Assembly (NCBI RefSeq): GCF_030160715.1
Contig: NZ_BSOW01000003.1
Coordinates: 186,001 to 250,000, forward strand
DNA: 64,000 nucleotides
Direction: 5' to 3'
Source: Bradyrhizobium iriomotense
GTDB lineage: Bacteria > Pseudomonadota > Alphaproteobacteria > Rhizobiales > Xanthobacteraceae
The notes under the pieces were generated by a model. That model ran no database searches. It had not been told where the DNA came from and saw only the letters and a program-made list of their open reading frames with translations. The translations under genes and the position numbers were made by a program. Positions within the stretch are counted from its first letter, which is position 1. Each line of letters begins with the position of its first letter. Positions 52,486 through 60,855 of the stretch are shown here, one piece after another.

Positions 52486-53795
52486 TGGCGGCAGGTCTCG
52501 TCATCTCGGCGCCGGCCTCCGGCGTCGGCAAGACGACGCTGACGCTGGCGCTCGCGCGCGCCTATCGCGATCGCGGATTAAAGGTGCAGTGCTTCAAGAG
52601 CGGCCCCGACTACATCGATCCCGCCTTTCATGCAGCGGCTACGGGGCGCGCCTCCGTCAACATCGATAGCTGGGCGATGGATCGCGCGAGCATCGAACAT
52701 CTCGTCCGCCGTGGTGCGAACGCCGATCTGGTGCTGGCCGAGGGCTCGATGGGACTGTTCGACGGCGTCGCCGCGCGCGGCGTCTCGGGCACCGGTGCGA
52801 CCGCCGACATCGCGGAGATGATGGGCTGGCCGGTGCTGCTGGTGATCGACCCGTCCGGCCAGGCCCAGACGGCGGCTGCGATTGCCTCCGGCTTGCGCGA
52901 TTTCCGCAGCGGCGTGCGCCTTGCCGGCGTCGTGCTCAACCGCGTCGCGAGCCCGCGGCATGAGGATCTCGTACGGCGCGCCTTGAACGATGCAGGCATT
53001 GCCGTGTTTGGCGCGCTGCCGCGCCATGCGGAGATCAGCCTGCCGAAGCGGCATCTCGGCCTGGTCCAGGCGGAAGAGCAAGCAGAGATCGGTGGCCTGA
53101 TCGCGGAGGCCGCGCGCTTCGTCGGCGAGCACGTCGATCTCGACGCCGTGCTAGGCGCAGCGTCTGCATGGTCGGCGCAACCAGCCACGAACGGGCTCAA
53201 CGTCAGGCCGCCGGGCCAGCGCATCGCGCTGGCGCGCGACGCCGCGTTCTCCTTCGTCTATCCGCACATGCTGGAGGCCTGGCGCGCCGCCGGCGCGGAG
53301 ATCCTGTCGTTCTCGCCGTTAGCCGACGAGGGCCCCGATGCAAGCGCCGATGTTTGCTGGCTGCCTGGCGGCTATCCGGAACTGCATGCCGGCCGCATTG
53401 CCGCGAATACGCGCTTTCGCGAGCGCTTAGGCGCCTTTGCCGAGACGCGGCCGGTCCATGGCGAATGCGGCGGCTACATGGTGATGGGCGTAGCCTTGAC
53501 CGACGCCGACGGTGTGCGGCACGAGATGCTTGGCCTGTTGGGCCTTGAGACGAGCTTTGCCAAACGTCGCATGCATCTCGGCTATCGGCTGGCCGAGCTC
53601 GCGGCACCGATGCCGGGACATCGGGCCGGCGTACGCCTGCGCGGTCATGAGTTCCATTATTCGACGATTATCGCGCAGCCCGATATACCGCTCGCGGTCG
53701 TGCACGATGCAACCGGCGCAGTTGTTGCCGAGACCGGATCGCGGCGCGGGCGTGCGACGGGTACGTTCTTTCACCTGATTGCGGAGGACCGGTGA
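52485..53795 (+). CDS. cobB: Cobyrinic (hydrogenobyrinic) acid a,c-diamide synthase CobB
   Basis: A ~436-residue glutamine amidotransferase that amidates the a and c side chains before cobalt insertion. The N-terminal dethiobiotin-synthase-like ATPase has SAPASGVGKTT and FKSGPDYIDPAFH. The C-terminal class I glutaminase has the nucleophile Cys in GECGGYMVMG and the late His in LRGHEFHYS. ATG 52485 (or GTG 52482) overlaps the cobM stop. Confidence 0.95.
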   Translation: MAAGLVISAPASGVGKTTLTLALARAYRDRGLKVQCFKSGPDYIDPAFHAAATGRASVNIDSWAMDRASIEHLVRRGANADLVLAEGSMGLFDGVAARGVSGTGATADIAEMMGWPVLLVIDPSGQAQTAAAIASGLRDFRSGVRLAGVVLNRVASPRHEDLVRRALNDAGIAVFGALPRHAEISLPKRHLGLVQAEEQAEIGGLIAEAARFVGEHVDLDAVLGAASAWSAQPATNGLNVRPPGQRIALARDAAFSFVYPHMLEAWRAAGAEILSFSPLADEGPDASADVCWLPGGYPELHAGRIAANTRFRERLGAFAETRPVHGECGGYMVMGVALTDADGVRHEMLGLLGLETSFAKRRMHLGYRLAELAAPMPGHRAGVRLRGHEFHYSTIIAQPDIPLAVVHDATGAVVAETGSRRGRATGTFFHLIAEDR

Positions 53796-54520
53796 GCGGC
53801 TTCGTCTCCTTCATCTCCGCCGGTCCCGGTGACCCCGAGCTTTTGACGCTCAAGGGCGCCGCGCGGCTGCGCGAGGCCGACGTCGTGCTCTATGACGATC
53901 TCGCCTCCGGCGCGATCCTCGAGCTTGCCCGGCCCGGCGCCAATCTGGTGGCGGTCGGAAAACGCGCCGGCCGGCCCTCGACCAAACAGCAGCACGTCAA
54001 CCGCCTGCTGGTCGACTATGCGGCGAGCGGCGCGCGCGTGGTGCGGCTGAAATCCGGCGATGCCGGCATCTTCGGCCGGCTCGAGGAGGAGATCGAGACA
54101 CTCCGAGCAGCCGGGATCGGCTACGAGATCGTGCCCGGCGTCACCTCGGCCTGCGTCGCGGCGGCCCAAGCCGGCATTCCGCTGACCCGGCGCCACACCT
54201 CTCGCCGGGTGCAATTCGTGACCGGGGCCGACGTGACCGGGCAGTTGCCGCAAAATCTGAACTGGGCGGCGCTGGCCGACCCGGATGCGACGACGGTCGT
54301 CTATATGGGCCGGCGCACGTTCCCGGATCTGGCCGCGAAGCTGATCGCGCAGGGGCTTGCTCCGGAAACGCCTGCGCTGTTTGCGGAATCCTTAGGCCGT
54401 GCCGATGAGCGGCTCGTCCGCACCACGATCGCCGAGCTCGCCGAAGAGCTCGCGCGGGGCGGGGCGGCGACAACGGCCGCCGTGATCCTGTTCGGTGCGC
54501 TGGCGGGAGAATCTTCGTGA
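53792..54520 (+). CDS. cobA: Uroporphyrinogen-III C-methyltransferase CobA
   Basis: A 242-residue SUMT that makes precorrin-2 from uroporphyrinogen III, the entry step to the corrin branch. Motifs: SAGPGDPELLTLKG, VLYDDLAS, VGKRAGRPSTKQ, RLKSGDAGIFGRLEEE and VPGVTSACVAAAQAGIPLTRR. GTG 53792 overlaps the cobB stop (GTGA). Last gene of this run before riboswitch 2. It has only the methylase domain (no CysG fusion). Confidence 0.95.
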   Translation: MSGFVSFISAGPGDPELLTLKGAARLREADVVLYDDLASGAILELARPGANLVAVGKRAGRPSTKQQHVNRLLVDYAASGARVVRLKSGDAGIFGRLEEEIETLRAAGIGYEIVPGVTSACVAAAQAGIPLTRRHTSRRVQFVTGADVTGQLPQNLNWAALADPDATTVVYMGRRTFPDLAAKLIAQGLAPETPALFAESLGRADERLVRTTIAELAEELARGGAATTAAVILFGALAGESS

Positions 54521-54585
54521 TGATGCCCGCCGCCGCCGCTCGACCCTTGACGCCCGTGACCCGAAAGGGGCACACAAGGGGGGCA

Positions 54586-54775
54586 TGGTGCTCGATGCGG
54601 CGCAAAGCGCCGGAGCATAATCGGGAATGGGGGTGGGCGGACCCAGTTGCGGCGCCCCAAACCCCAGCCGCCCCCGCGACTGTAAGCGGTGAGGGGCTCC
54701 GATCCGCCACTGGGCCGCAAGGCTCGGGAAGGCCGGAGATCCCCTTCGATCCGCGAGCCAGGAGACCGGCCCTGC
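54586..54775 (+). promoter_or_regulatory. Cobalamin (B12) riboswitch 2, leader of cbiM-cobF-cobT
   Basis: Conserved boxes appear in order: ATCGGGAATGGGGGTG, CCAGCCGCCCCCGCGACTGTAAGC, GCCACTGGG, CTCGGGAAGGC and the B12 box GAGCCAGGAGACCGGCC (54755-54771). It starts ~65 bases after the cobA stop and ends ~50 bases before the permease start. It should reduce cobalt uptake and late synthesis when B12 is abundant. Boundaries are approximate. Confidence 0.93.
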
Positions 54776-54825
54776 ACGTTTGGACGCCAAGGCCGTCGGG
54801 TGTGACGGCAGGAAGGACTTGAACC

Positions 54826-55503
54826 ATGCATATCGAACCGGGAATCGTGACGGGCGCCAAGCTCGTGTTGAGTTACGCAACCGGCATCGCCGCCGGCGGC
54901 GTTGCGCTGAAGCTCGCGGCCGAGACCGTGCGCGAGCAGGGCATCAGCTCGTTCGCGGTACGGACGGCTGCGACGACCGCGCTGGTCTTCACCTTCTTCG
55001 AGATCCTGCCGCACTTCCCGGTCGGGGTGTCAGAGGTGCACTTCATCCTCGGCTCGACCCTGTTCCTGCTGTTCGGCGCGGCGCCGGCGGCCTTTGGCCT
55101 CGCGCTCGGTCTCTTGCTGCAAGGCCTGTTCTTCGTGCCGACCGACCTGCCGCAATATGGCATGAACGTCACCACGCTGCTGGTGCCGCTGTTCGCGATC
55201 CAGGCGCTCGCGACCCGCATCATTCCCCGCAACACGGCCTATGTCGATTTGCAGTATCGTCAGGCGCTGGCGCTCTCGACGGCGTATCAGTCCGGCATCA
55301 TCGCCTGGGTCGCGTTCTGGGCGATCTATGGCGCGGGCTTTGGCGCCGCGAACCTCGCCAACATCGCCACCTTTGCCGCGTCCTATGCGCTGGTCATCGT
55401 GATCGAGCCGCTGGCCGATCTCGCGGTGCTGGCGCTGGCAAAGTCGTTGCGCGGCGTCACCGCGCCCGGCCTCGTCACCACGCGCCTGCACAACGCGGCG
55501 TAG
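54826..55503 (+). CDS. CbiM-like energy-coupling-factor cobalt permease (solitary)
   Basis: A 225-residue polytopic membrane protein of the CbiM family. The N-terminus MHIEPG keeps the Met1-His2 metal-binding start of CbiM/NikM proteins, and a second site HFPVGVSEVH (about residues 65-74) matches the family HxPxGxxxxH loop. Ribosome site GGAAGGA precedes ATG 54826. No cbiN, cbiQ or cbiO lies nearby, so it either works with distant ATPase parts or transports alone. Control by a B12 riboswitch points to cobalt, not nickel. Confidence 0.87.
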   Translation: MHIEPGIVTGAKLVLSYATGIAAGGVALKLAAETVREQGISSFAVRTAATTALVFTFFEILPHFPVGVSEVHFILGSTLFLLFGAAPAAFGLALGLLLQGLFFVPTDLPQYGMNVTTLLVPLFAIQALATRIIPRNTAYVDLQYRQALALSTAYQSGIIAWVAFWAIYGAGFGAANLANIATFAASYALVIVIEPLADLAVLALAKSLRGVTAPGLVTTRLHNAA

Positions 55504-55548
55504 GGATGATTTGAAGGGCGGCCGTCATGGTCGCCCTTCGTAACTCTT

Positions 55549-56298
55549 ATGCTCACGCTTTCCCTGATAGGCATCGGTTGCGGAGATCCCGAGCAGCTCA
55601 CGCTCGCCGCGATCCGTGCCATCAACGCGGCCGATCTCGTCCTGATCCCGCGCAAGGGGACGCAGAAGTCCGATCTCGCCGAATTGCGGCGGACGATTTG
55701 CTCCGATGTGCTCACCAACAAGCAGACGCGCATTGCGGAGTTTGACTTGCCGGAGCGTGACGCCGGCGAGGCTGACTACCGCAAAGGCGTCGATGGTTGG
55801 CATGATACGGTCGCCGCGACGTGGTCGCAGGCGATCGCGAAACATCTCGGGCATGCTGGCCGCGTTGCGCTGCTGATCTGGGGCGATCCGTCGCTCTATG
55901 ACTCCTCCTTAAGGATCGCGCGCCGGCTTGTTCCTTTGCCCACGATCGAAGTCATCCCCGGCATCACCTCGATCCAGGCGCTGTGCGCGGCGCATGCGCT
56001 GCCGCTGAACGATATCGGCGAGCCCTTCCTGGTGACGACAGGGCGGCGACTGCGCGAGGGCGGCTGGCCTGATGGCGCCGACACCGTGGTGGTGATGCTC
56101 GATGGCGGCACGGCGTTTCAGTCGCTCGACCCGGAAGGGTTACAGATCTGGTGGGGCGCTTATCTTGGCATGTCCGACCAGATCGTCATGTCGGGTGCAT
56201 TGGCCGAGATCGGCCCGCGCATCGTCGCGGCACGGCAACAGGCGCGCGAACGGCACGGCTGGATCATGGACAGCTACATTCTCAAACGCAGAGCGTGA
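55549..56298 (+). CDS. cobF: Precorrin-6A synthase (deacetylating) CobF
   Basis: A 249-residue SAM-dependent methylase that methylates C1 with loss of the acetyl group, a step found only in the aerobic route. Motifs: LIGIGCGDPEQLTLAA, LIPRKGTQKSDLAELR, LLIWGDPSLYDSSLR, VIPGITSIQAL and VVMLDGGTAF. It is 45 bases after the CbiM-like gene, probably in the same riboswitch-led transcript. A weak ribosome site only. Confidence 0.94.
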   Translation: MLTLSLIGIGCGDPEQLTLAAIRAINAADLVLIPRKGTQKSDLAELRRTICSDVLTNKQTRIAEFDLPERDAGEADYRKGVDGWHDTVAATWSQAIAKHLGHAGRVALLIWGDPSLYDSSLRIARRLVPLPTIEVIPGITSIQALCAAHALPLNDIGEPFLVTTGRRLREGGWPDGADTVVVMLDGGTAFQSLDPEGLQIWWGAYLGMSDQIVMSGALAEIGPRIVAARQQARERHGWIMDSYILKRRA

Positions 56299-56333
56299 CG
56301 CGACTGCGGTCGCGTGAACGGAGGCAGGACGAC

Positions 56334-57392
56334 ATGCTCCCCCATTGGGTCTACGAGAAATGCCCGGGCATCTCTACCGCGCATCGCGAGGCGGCGATCG
56401 CGCGGCAGGCGCAACTGACCAAGCCGACCGGTGCGCTCGGCCGGCTCGAGCAGGTCGCGATCGATCTTGCGGGCCTGCAGGAGACGGTGCAGCCGCGCGC
56501 CGCGCGCGTGCCGATCATCGTCTTTGCCGGCGATCACGGCATCGTCGCCCAGGGCGTCTCGGCCTATCCGCAGGAAGTCACGATTGCGATGATGTCGAAC
56601 TTTGCCGCTGGCGGCGCCGCGATCTCGGTGCTGGCGCGCGAACTGGGTTCGAGCCTGGAAGTCGTCGATGCCGGCTCGCTGGCACAATCGCCGATATCGG
56701 GCATCGTCACGGACAAGCCGCGCTGCGGCACGCGCGATTTCAGTGTGGAGGCTGCGCTGGGGCCGGCCGAACTGGCCTTTGCCTTCGAATGCGGCCAGCG
56801 CGCGGTGGCGCGTGCGGCGGCGAAGCAGCCCGATCTGCTCATCCTCGGCGAGATGGGCATCGGCAACACCACGACTTCGGCAGCGATCGCAGCGAGCCTG
56901 CTCGGCGTGAGTGCCGATGAAATCGCGGGCAGCGGCACCGGTGTCGATGCCGCAGGGCGCGCACGCAAGGCGCGCGTGATCGACGACGCGCTCAGCCGGC
57001 ATGGCCTGACGAAGGCGGGTGCATCGCCCGAGCAAACGCTCCGCACGGTCGGCGGCCTCGAAATCGCGGCGATCTGCGGCGCGATCATCGCGGCTGCGCA
57101 GCGGCGCATTCCGACCTTGATCGACGGCTTCATCGTGTCGGTCGCCGCGCTGGCGGCCGCGCGCCTCAATCCGTCATGTCAGCCGTTCCTGCTGCCGTCG
57201 CATCAGTCGGCGGAGCAGGGCCATCGGCTGGTGCTTCGCGCCCTCAACATTCAGCCGCTGGTCAGCCTTGATCTCAGGCTCGGGGAGGGATCGGGCGCGG
57301 CGATTGCGCTGCCGCTGGTGCGGCTCGCCTGCGCCCTGCACAATGGCATGGCGACGTTCGCGCAGGCCAATGTTCCGGATCGCCCGGCCTAA
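56334..57392 (+). CDS. cobT: Nicotinate-nucleotide-dimethylbenzimidazole phosphoribosyltransferase CobT (CobU in the P. denitrificans nomenclature)
   Basis: A 352-residue phosphoribosyltransferase that activates dimethylbenzimidazole (from BluB) to alpha-ribazole phosphate. Motifs: KPTGALGRLE, VFAGDHGIVAQGVSAYP, LGEMGIGNTTTSAA and the C-terminal LGEGSGA with the expected catalytic Glu near residue 318. GGAGGCAGGA precedes ATG 56334; the longer frame upstream overlaps cobF and is rejected. Confidence 0.95.
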   Translation: MLPHWVYEKCPGISTAHREAAIARQAQLTKPTGALGRLEQVAIDLAGLQETVQPRAARVPIIVFAGDHGIVAQGVSAYPQEVTIAMMSNFAAGGAAISVLARELGSSLEVVDAGSLAQSPISGIVTDKPRCGTRDFSVEAALGPAELAFAFECGQRAVARAAAKQPDLLILGEMGIGNTTTSAAIAASLLGVSADEIAGSGTGVDAAGRARKARVIDDALSRHGLTKAGASPEQTLRTVGGLEIAAICGAIIAAAQRRIPTLIDGFIVSVAALAAARLNPSCQPFLLPSHQSAEQGHRLVLRALNIQPLVSLDLRLGEGSGAAIALPLVRLACALHNGMATFAQANVPDRPA

Positions 57393-57517
57393 CGCGCGAT
57401 GACATTGGGATGAATCGTTATCGCGCTTTAGGTTGTTGTTTGCGCATGATCTCCGCGCAAACGCGTTCCGCGTTTGTCGCGAGGGAAAACCGCTGCACAC
57501 TTTTCCGGATCATGCGT
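57391..57517. repeat. Dispersed palindromic intergenic repeat, copy B
   Basis: Homologous to the element at 13991-14090: both have CGCGATGA.ATTGGGA.GAATCGT.ATCGCGCTTTAGG, then TTGTTTG.GCATGATC and end with CTTTTCC.GATCATGC. This copy has an extra ~30-base GCAAACGCG-TTCC-GCGTTTG hairpin in the middle. It starts on the last bases of cobT and may end its transcript. Confidence 0.75.
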
Positions 57518-57523
57518 TAGGGC

Positions 57524-58096
57524 TCAAGCGATCGTCTGATTGACCGAGACGACGCGCCAGCCGTTCGCCAGCCGGTCGATGCGGGTGAGCGAGAGCGGAT
57601 CGATCGCAAAGCGCAGGGCCGCTTGTGGTGCGAGGTCGAGCGCGATGCTGAGCGCTGCGCGGATGGTACCGGAATGGACGATGAGGATCGCCGATCCTCT
57701 TTCGATGCGGCGAAGGCCTTCGCGGGTTCTGGCGATTTGATCCTCGAAGCTTTCGCCGCCCGGGGGCTTTGAGCCGGCCGGATCGGCCCAGAATTCGGCA
57801 TAGGCCTCACCGCCCGCGGCGACGAGATCGTCGTGACGCCGTCCGGTCCATTCGCCAAAATCCTGCTCGCTGAATTCGGGCACGAAGGTCGGATCAAGAC
57901 CGAGCGCGCGCGCCGTGTCGACGGTCCGTCGGGCCGGGCTCGCGTAGCTCGCGGCCCCCTGCGGCAGACGCCGTCGCAGCGCGTCCAACCGCGTCCGGTC
58001 GCCGAGATCGGCCGGCGCGTCCAAGGCGTGGATCGTTCCCGCGACGCCGTCGACGACCGCATGCCTGACCAACCAGAGGAAGGCGTCCCCTTCCAT
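57524..58096 (-). CDS. Histidine phosphatase family protein (alpha-ribazole-phosphatase-like)
   Basis: A 190-residue phosphoglycerate-mutase-like phosphatase. The catalytic RHG-type motif reads LVRHA (His phosphorylated during catalysis), with GEWTGRRHDDL in the middle and the second His in LIVHSGTIRAAL. By position in the cob cluster it is a likely alpha-ribazole phosphatase (CobC of Salmonella), removing phosphate in the nucleotide-loop step. The family is broad, so the exact substrate is inferred. It is convergent with cobT. Confidence 0.83.
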   Translation of the reverse strand: MEGDAFLWLVRHAVVDGVAGTIHALDAPADLGDRTRLDALRRRLPQGAASYASPARRTVDTARALGLDPTFVPEFSEQDFGEWTGRRHDDLVAAGGEAYAEFWADPAGSKPPGGESFEDQIARTREGLRRIERGSAILIVHSGTIRAALSIALDLAPQAALRFAIDPLSLTRIDRLANGWRVVSVNQTIA

Positions 58097-58152
58097 TCAA
58101 CCTCTCCAACGACGTTTGCATCGCTGCGACAAGAGCGCCGCACCCCTTCACA

Positions 58153-58181
58153 TTGACTCTGTCCCGGACTTAATCCTAGAT
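58153..58181 (+). promoter_or_regulatory. Candidate sigma70-type promoter of the TonB-receptor leader
   Basis: TTGACT (58153-58158), a 17-base spacer and CTAGAT (58176-58181) lie directly before the start of riboswitch 3. Spacing is ideal and position fits a leader start near 58188, but the -10 match is modest. Confidence 0.4.
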
Positions 58182-58184
58182 GCT

Positions 58185-58360
58185 CGTGACGGTTTCCCCA
58201 TCCGGGGATGAAAAGGGAATGCGGTGCGGGGATTTTCCCCAATGCCGCGGCTGCCCCCGCAACTGTAAGCGGAGAATCCTTCGCCACAAGCCACTGGGCT
58301 CTCGGTCCCGGGAAGGCGGCGAAGAGGTCACGACCCGCGAGCCAGGAGACCTGCCGTCAG
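58185..58360 (+). promoter_or_regulatory. Cobalamin (B12) riboswitch 3, leader of TonB receptor and PepSY genes
   Basis: All boxes are clear: GAAAAGGGAATGCGGTGCGG, CCGCGGCTGCCCCCGCAACTGTAAGC, GCCACTGGG, CCCGGGAAGGC and the B12 box GAGCCAGGAGACCTGCC (58339-58355). GACGG at the start can pair with CCGTC at the end to close helix P1. About 128 bases separate it from the TonB-receptor ATG, room for an expression platform. Confidence 0.95.
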
Positions 58361-58488
58361 CCGTGGTCACACGCGAAGATGTCGGTCGGGGAGTACAGAC
58401 ATTTGGCTTTGCCCGAGGCGCAAACGCGCTGAGGGTTGAGACTTGGTTCGCTGTGACGTGCCACTGACGTCATACCGAGGTCCGAACC

Positions 58489-60843
58489 ATGTCTTCCGCC
58501 CGTGCCGGCAGCCCGCGTGATTTTTTGCTCGCGTCCAGCATTCTCACGTCATTTGTCTTCGTCGATATCCCCGTAGCCTTGGCGCAAGCGACTCGCGAGC
58601 AATTGCCGCCGATCGAGGTGGCGCCGCAGGTCAACCAGAGCCGCAAGCCGACCAGCAGCCGTGATGGAGCGGGGACTCGCCGTGCGGCACCGAAGAGATC
58701 TGCAACCGCAGCGCCAGCGCCGAAGCCAATCCCACAAAGTGCGGCGCAGACGCCGCTGAACAGCAATGCGGTGGCAACAAGCGCCTCGCGCCTGGGCCTG
58801 ACGGTGCGTGAGGTGCCTGCGACCGTCGAGGTGATCTCGGCCGAGACGATCCGCGAGCAAGGCTATCGGACCGTTTCGGACGTCGCCCAAGGCGCGGTCG
58901 GCGTGACCGCCGGCGACAATCCCGCGGAGCCCTCGGCCTTCTCGATGCGCGGTTTCACCAACAGCCAGATCAACATCCTCTACAACGGCATCAAGATCGG
59001 CCCGCAGAACATGACGTCGCGCATCATGGACACGGCCAATCTTGAGGCCGTCGAATTTCTGAAAGGGCCGGCCTCGCTGATGTCGGGCGAGGGCGCCAGC
59101 GGCGGCACCGTCAATTTCGTGACCAAGCAGCCGCACACCGGGCCGGTCCAGAACGAGACATTCTTTTCGTACGATTCGCTGAACTCGTTCCGCAGCTATT
59201 ACGGCTCCGGCGGCAGCACCAATGTGCAAGGCCTCGAGTACCGGTTCGACGTCAGCCGGTCCTCGCTCAACGGCTTCGCCGATGATACCGGTACCAAGAC
59301 GCTCGACGTGTCGAGCCAGCTCAACTACCGCGTCTCCGACAATCTCAAGCTCTGGGGTGCGATCGAATACCGCGAGGATCGCTCCAAGGCCTATTGGGGC
59401 GTGCCGCTGGTGCCGGTCGCCTATAGCGGCTCGCATGCCACGACCGGTATCGTCTCCGGCAGCTACGTCTCGAACTACAACGGATCGAATCTAGGGCCCG
59501 TCACGATCGACGACCGCACCTTCAATACCAATTACAATGTGCTCGACAACCGCAACGTGGCGCAGGAGGTGTGGCTGCGCGGCGGCTTCGAGCTCAAGCT
59601 CGCGCCCGGCCTGATCCTGAAGAGCCAGGCCTATGGCTATGGCGCAGAACGTACGTGGTTCAACAACGAGGTCGAGGCGTTCAACGCCAATTCGAACCTG
59701 GTCGATCGCGAGCACTTCTATGTGGCGCACAGCCAACGGCTGGTCGGCAATATCACCGACCTGACCTGGGATACAAATATCGCAGGGTTTGACAATCGCC
59801 TGGTGACGACCTTTGCCGCGAGCGATCTCGATTTCGTCCGACCGGGCGCGGCGAATTTCCCGCACGATCTCGTCTCGCTGGTCGATCCCGTCCGCGGCTA
59901 CTACGGCCTGCTCACCATCCAGCAGCAGACCGCCCGCATCGACAACGAGGCGCTGTCGTTTGAGGACCGGCTGAAGCTGACGCGCAGCTTTGCATTGGTC
60001 GGCGGGCTGCGTGTCGAGCATATCGGGCTCGACCGCAATTCAACCAATGTCAGCGGTCTGGAGAAGGCGGGCTTCCCGTTCTCAAAATCCTGGACTCCGA
60101 CCACCGGCCGCATCGGTTACACCTGGGAAGCGGTGCCCGGCCTGACCTTCTTCAGCCAGTACGCGACCGGCGCCGATGTCTCGGCCAACAACATCTTCCT
60201 GCTCGCGCCAACCCAGCCGCTCGACCTGACGACCTCGCGCACCTACGAGACCGGCGTCAAGCACTTGTTCTGGGACAACAGGGCGGAGTGGTCGTTCTCG
60301 GCCTACGACATCCTGCGCAAGAACGTCTACGCGGCCGCCGGCGGCATGCAGCTCAATATCGCCGGACGTCAGGAATCGAAGGGCGTCGAACTGGCAGCCG
60401 CCGTGCGCGTGACGGACGCCATGCGGCTGTGGGGCAATATCGCCTATGTCGATGCGCGCTATGCTGACTACGACTTCGCCGGCGGCTCGTTCTCCGGCAA
60501 TACGCCGCCAAACGTGCCGCGCATCGTCGCCAATGCCGGCGCATCCTATCGGTTCTTCACACCTTGGCCGGTGGAGCTCGGCGTCGTCGAGCGTCACGTC
60601 GGCGATCGCTACAACACCGACGCCAATACCGTGACGCTGAATGCCTACACGATCGCGGACGTCTACGCCTTCGTCGACATCCCGAAGTCGGTCTTCTCCG
60701 CCGTCGAGCAGACGCGCCTGACGTTCCGCGTGCGCAACATCACCGACAAGCGTTATGCGATCTGGGGCGATCCGTTCTACCCCGATCAGGTCCTGTTGGG
60801 CGCACCGCGAACCTACGAGATCTCCGCCGCGTTCAAGTGGTGA
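58489..60843 (+). CDS. TonB-dependent receptor (siderophore-type), B12-riboswitch controlled
   Basis: A 784-residue outer-membrane receptor. The signal peptide ends near VALAQA and is followed by the short LPPIEV segment and a charged/proline-rich linker (residues ~45-85). The plug domain (about 100-220) has LTVREVPATVEVISAETI, FSMRGF and NILYNGIKIGP and VEFLKGPASLMSGEGASGGTVNFVT; the rest is a 22-strand barrel ending in a Trp. The overall pattern is the siderophore (FhuA/FoxA-like) type rather than BtuB. Control by riboswitch 3 suggests it imports a corrinoid or a cobalt chelate. Ligand inferred. Confidence 0.9.
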   Translation: MSSARAGSPRDFLLASSILTSFVFVDIPVALAQATREQLPPIEVAPQVNQSRKPTSSRDGAGTRRAAPKRSATAAPAPKPIPQSAAQTPLNSNAVATSASRLGLTVREVPATVEVISAETIREQGYRTVSDVAQGAVGVTAGDNPAEPSAFSMRGFTNSQINILYNGIKIGPQNMTSRIMDTANLEAVEFLKGPASLMSGEGASGGTVNFVTKQPHTGPVQNETFFSYDSLNSFRSYYGSGGSTNVQGLEYRFDVSRSSLNGFADDTGTKTLDVSSQLNYRVSDNLKLWGAIEYREDRSKAYWGVPLVPVAYSGSHATTGIVSGSYVSNYNGSNLGPVTIDDRTFNTNYNVLDNRNVAQEVWLRGGFELKLAPGLILKSQAYGYGAERTWFNNEVEAFNANSNLVDREHFYVAHSQRLVGNITDLTWDTNIAGFDNRLVTTFAASDLDFVRPGAANFPHDLVSLVDPVRGYYGLLTIQQQTARIDNEALSFEDRLKLTRSFALVGGLRVEHIGLDRNSTNVSGLEKAGFPFSKSWTPTTGRIGYTWEAVPGLTFFSQYATGADVSANNIFLLAPTQPLDLTTSRTYETGVKHLFWDNRAEWSFSAYDILRKNVYAAAGGMQLNIAGRQESKGVELAAAVRVTDAMRLWGNIAYVDARYADYDFAGGSFSGNTPPNVPRIVANAGASYRFFTPWPVELGVVERHVGDRYNTDANTVTLNAYTIADVYAFVDIPKSVFSAVEQTRLTFRVRNITDKRYAIWGDPFYPDQVLLGAPRTYEISAAFKW

Positions 60844-60855
60844 GGCACCGATAGC

